This document shows positions 13,519-15,432 of a DNA stretch of 15,432 nucleotides, in pieces. Source of the DNA: Erysipelotrichaceae bacterium (GTDB lineage Bacteria; Bacillota_I; Bacilli_A; Erysipelotrichales; Coprobacillaceae); contig JAJQDJ010000269.1 in assembly GCA_021202205.1 (NCBI GenBank), positions 1 to 15,432 on the forward strand, read 5' to 3'. The translations under genes were made by a program, and so were the position numbers. The notes below the pieces were generated by a model. That model was not told where the DNA came from, did not search any database, and worked only from the letters and a program-made list of their open reading frames with translations. Positions within the stretch are counted from its first letter, which is position 1. Every line of letters begins with the position of its first letter.

Positions 13519-14400
13519 CTATTCTATCGGTTCACTAAAGAAATTACCTGTAACACCTTCAGATTTAACAACATTAATAAAAACATTCGGATCAAGACTT
13601 TTCACTAAATGCGTAACATCTCTCACTTCGTCTGCACCTATAACAGTATATAACATATATTTGTTTTCTTTTAAATAACAACCCTGTCCATCAACTTTTG
13701 TCACACCATGATGAGTATAAGCCATCAATTCATTTTCTATATGAGAAGCATCATCAGTAATAATAAACAATGTTACTTTATGATCTCTTTGATGGAATCT
13801 TTCTATCATTTGTGTAGAACAAAATTGAAAAATAATAGAATACATCGCTGCTTTAAAACCAAACAAAAATCCTGCTGTTAATAAAATACAAACATTAATA
13901 CCAAATACTATACTCCAGGATGATTTTTTAAATTTATTTGATAAATAAACCGCTATAAAATCCGTACCACCACTAGAGGCATGACCATGTAAAGCAATAG
14001 TAATTGCGAAACCATTTAATATACCTCCAAAAACTGAAACCAATAGTGGATCATATGTAATAGGTGTAACTGGTATCAAATCTACTAAAAACGAATTCAA
14101 TACAATCATCATTACTGAATAACTTGTAAATTTTCTACCTATCATCTTAAAACCAATAAAAGCTGGAATAGCATTTAATGTAATATTAATGAATGAATAA
14201 GGTAATGAAAGATGGAAAAATTGTAAAGCTATTCTCTGTAATAATAATGATAATCCTGTAAAACCTCCAGGAATAAGATCAGCTGCTCTTACAAATGATT
14301 TTATATTCATAGACATAATGAGTGATGCAATACATACACATACAATAGATGTCAAATCTTTTTGCCATGTTTTTTCTTTGATACTTTTAGCGTAAACCAT
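13519..14400 (-). CDS. YitT-family membrane protein (DUF161 + DUF2179)
   Basis: A 293-residue integral membrane protein of the YitT/YvjA group. The N-terminal 200 residues carry about five or six membrane segments with the repeated DUF161 signatures (LIPGGFTGLSLLLQ near 42-55 and HGHASSGGTDFIAVYLSNK near 138-156). The C-terminal cytoplasmic DUF2179 domain (about 205-285) includes TLFIITDD and HGVTKVDGQGCYLKENKYMLYTVI. The transport substrate of the family is not established; a transporter is often assumed. The ATG has AGGAGG five bases upstream and a near-consensus promoter with a palindrome overlapping it. It is a single-gene unit, with no neighbour hinting at a pathway. Confidence 0.9.
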   Translation of the reverse strand: MVYAKSIKEKTWQKDLTSIVCVCIASLIMSMNIKSFVRAADLIPGGFTGLSLLLQRIALQFFHLSLPYSFINITLNAIPAFIGFKMIGRKFTSYSVMMIVLNSFLVDLIPVTPITYDPLLVSVFGGILNGFAITIALHGHASSGGTDFIAVYLSNKFKKSSWSIVFGINVCILLTAGFLFGFKAAMYSIIFQFCSTQMIERFHQRDHKVTLFIITDDASHIENELMAYTHHGVTKVDGQGCYLKENKYMLYTVIGADEVRDVTHLVKSLDPNVFINVVKSEGVTGNFFSEPIE

Positions 14401-14422
14401 AATATCCTCCTAAACCACAGCT

Positions 14423-14452
14423 ATTATACTATTGTATTAAAATAAATACAAT
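14423..14452 (-). promoter_or_regulatory. promoter and putative operator of the YitT-type gene
   Basis: On the minus strand TTGTAT (complement of 14446-14451) and TATAAT (complement of 14423-14428) are 17 bases apart. A perfect inverted repeat, ATTGTATT (14431-14438) and AATACAAT (14445-14452), covers the spacer and the -35 box, as a repressor operator would. The rest of the gap up to 14550 is AT-rich and shows nothing further. Confidence 0.65.
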
Positions 14453-14552
14453 ATTTAATTTTTTATTTCAAAAAGTATAATTGGGCACTATTATTGATGT
14501 ATACAATCTCAAATTTTTTGTTATTTTGCAATATTTTTATTGTACAAACATT

Positions 14553-14574
14553 AAAACAATAGGTTGCCCTATTG
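14553..14574 (-). terminator. terminator after the GH25 remnant
   Basis: CAATAGG (14557-14563) and CCTATTG (14568-14574) pair around a four-base loop. The minus strand continues TTTTAATGTTT. The lysozyme stop codon (complement of 14569-14571) is in the stem. Confidence 0.65.
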
Positions 14575-15366
14575 CTTTAATTGACCTAATTTCAACAATC
14601 GTAGTAGTTCAAGATTTTGGTTAGCACTTCCTGTATAGTTATCTATACCATTCATTTGTGCCAATTGTTTTCTTATTTCAAATGAAGTATTGTATCCTAT
14701 TTGCTTCAAAGCTTCTACTAGGGATTGCCCGTAATAGCTCGGATTGGATAAATAATTTGCATTACTAATAATACTCTCATTATTAATCCATCCTAATCCA
14801 TCACCTATCAAATAAGGATTTCTAGCATCATCAACTATTCTTGTAATAATACCATGATTTCTATATGGAACAAGTGGAACTGTACTATCAGATGAAATAT
14901 AAACATGATCAAATGAGACATCATCACCTACTTTATAAGTAGTGTTTTTTTGATTATTAATAATTTTAGGAAAATCCACATATGCAATATCTCTATCAAC
15001 AGGTGAATTAATACCCTCTACAAATCCATTATCAGTAAATTGCCACATCTGATAACCTGTTACTCCTAATTGATCAGCATAACGAGCTACCCATTTCGTA
15101 TATTTAGAAAATAAAGCACCTGTCAATTTTGATGTCCACCAATAATAAGAAGCATAGAATCCAGGATAATAATTATTTTTTTCTATTTCATCTACCCATA
15201 TACGACAATTTTTTTCAATTTGTTCATTTGTTAATTTTCCTATTCTGGGATCTTCTAAATCTAAATATATTGGATAATCTAATTTATAATTTTGAACCAA
15301 TCTTAATATGTGCTTTGCTTCAGACAAAGCTGCTATTTCGTCAGTTGCATAAGAGTATAGATAAAC
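14569..15366 (-). pseudogene. GH25 lysozyme with SH3-like and CW_7 domains, 5'-truncated
   Basis: Remnant of a secreted or phage-type peptidoglycan muramidase. Homology begins near 15366 (VYLYSYAT), runs through YPIYLDLEDP, which holds the downstream catalytic Asp and Glu, then FYASYYWW, WVARY and YQMWQFTDNG of the GH25 barrel. A linker with an SH3-like segment (KVGDDVSF to GLGWI) follows, then a C-terminal CW_7-type wall-binding repeat (SLVEALKQIGYNTSFEIRKQ to LLKLGQLKQ). The first 70-80 residues of a GH25 domain, with the first-strand catalytic Asp (DVSxxQ), are absent: upstream of VYLYSYAT the frame reads unrelated residues and meets a TAG at 15394-15396. The TTG at 15327 has no ribosome binding site and would start mid-domain. 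The fragment should be inactive. It may descend from a prophage lysin or a cellular autolysin. Confidence 0.82.
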
Positions 15367-15376
15367 TGTGGATAGT

Positions 15377-15432
15377 CTAATTATTTGGTAGTACTAAAGT
15401 CAAATTAAATTCATCATTTCTAATCATATTAC
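15377..15432 (-). other. short open stretch at window edge, unidentified
   Basis: On the minus strand a frame open from the window edge contains ATG at 15427 and reads MIRNDEFNLTLVLPNN before a TAG at 15377-15379. It could be the end of a gene lying beyond the window or non-coding. It directly adjoins the broken end of the GH25 remnant, so it marks the other side of that rearrangement. I do not recognise the peptide. Confidence 0.25.

Overview
The window is AT-rich, with short intergenic gaps, strong AGGAGG-type ribosome binding sites and a spoIID-spoIIQ pair. This points to a spore-forming low-GC Firmicute. Protein flavour (large fused activase, YitT proteins, CW_7-type lysozyme, DUF1146-spoIID-spoIIQ order) suggests an anaerobic gut member of the Erysipelotrichales/Coprobacillaceae type, but the genus cannot be fixed from the sequence alone.

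Left third (1-4536): a compact locus for degrading gallotannins. It encodes a gallate decarboxylase of the UbiD family (LpdC-like, 5'-truncated in this window), its UbiX-type prenyl-FMN synthase (LpdB-like), an oppositely oriented LysR regulator, a small LpdD-like protein (putative prenyl-FMN chaperone) and an intracellular tannase of the TanB type with catalytic and galloyl-binding residues intact. Together they would split galloyl esters to gallate and decarboxylate gallate to pyrogallol. No gallate permease is in the window. The first 70 bases look like debris of a mobile-element end and remove the decarboxylase's normal N-terminus and ribosome binding site, so the second step may be lost in this strain.

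Middle (4500-10640): a small HAD phosphatase-like gene whose promoter is embedded in the tannase terminator, a ROK-family sugar kinase (beta-glucoside-kinase-like), and a giant 1,400+ residue protein with two 2-hydroxyacyl-CoA dehydratase activase domains followed by DUF2229 and a dehydratase-like C-terminal region.

Right third (10640-15432): a minus-strand operon DUF1146-spoIID-spoIIQ (engulfment machinery of sporulation). It is divergent from a GNAT acetyltransferase gene, and the two promoters are interlocked around an 8-4-8 palindrome. A ferritin-like gene broken by one frameshift, and preceded by a hairpin covering its ribosome binding site, comes next. A YitT-family membrane protein gene with a palindrome across its promoter and a 5'-truncated GH25 lysozyme remnant close the window. 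Both window edges thus carry truncated genes, a sign of past rearrangement. No rRNA, tRNA or CRISPR was seen, and no gene-free stretch exceeds 300 bases.
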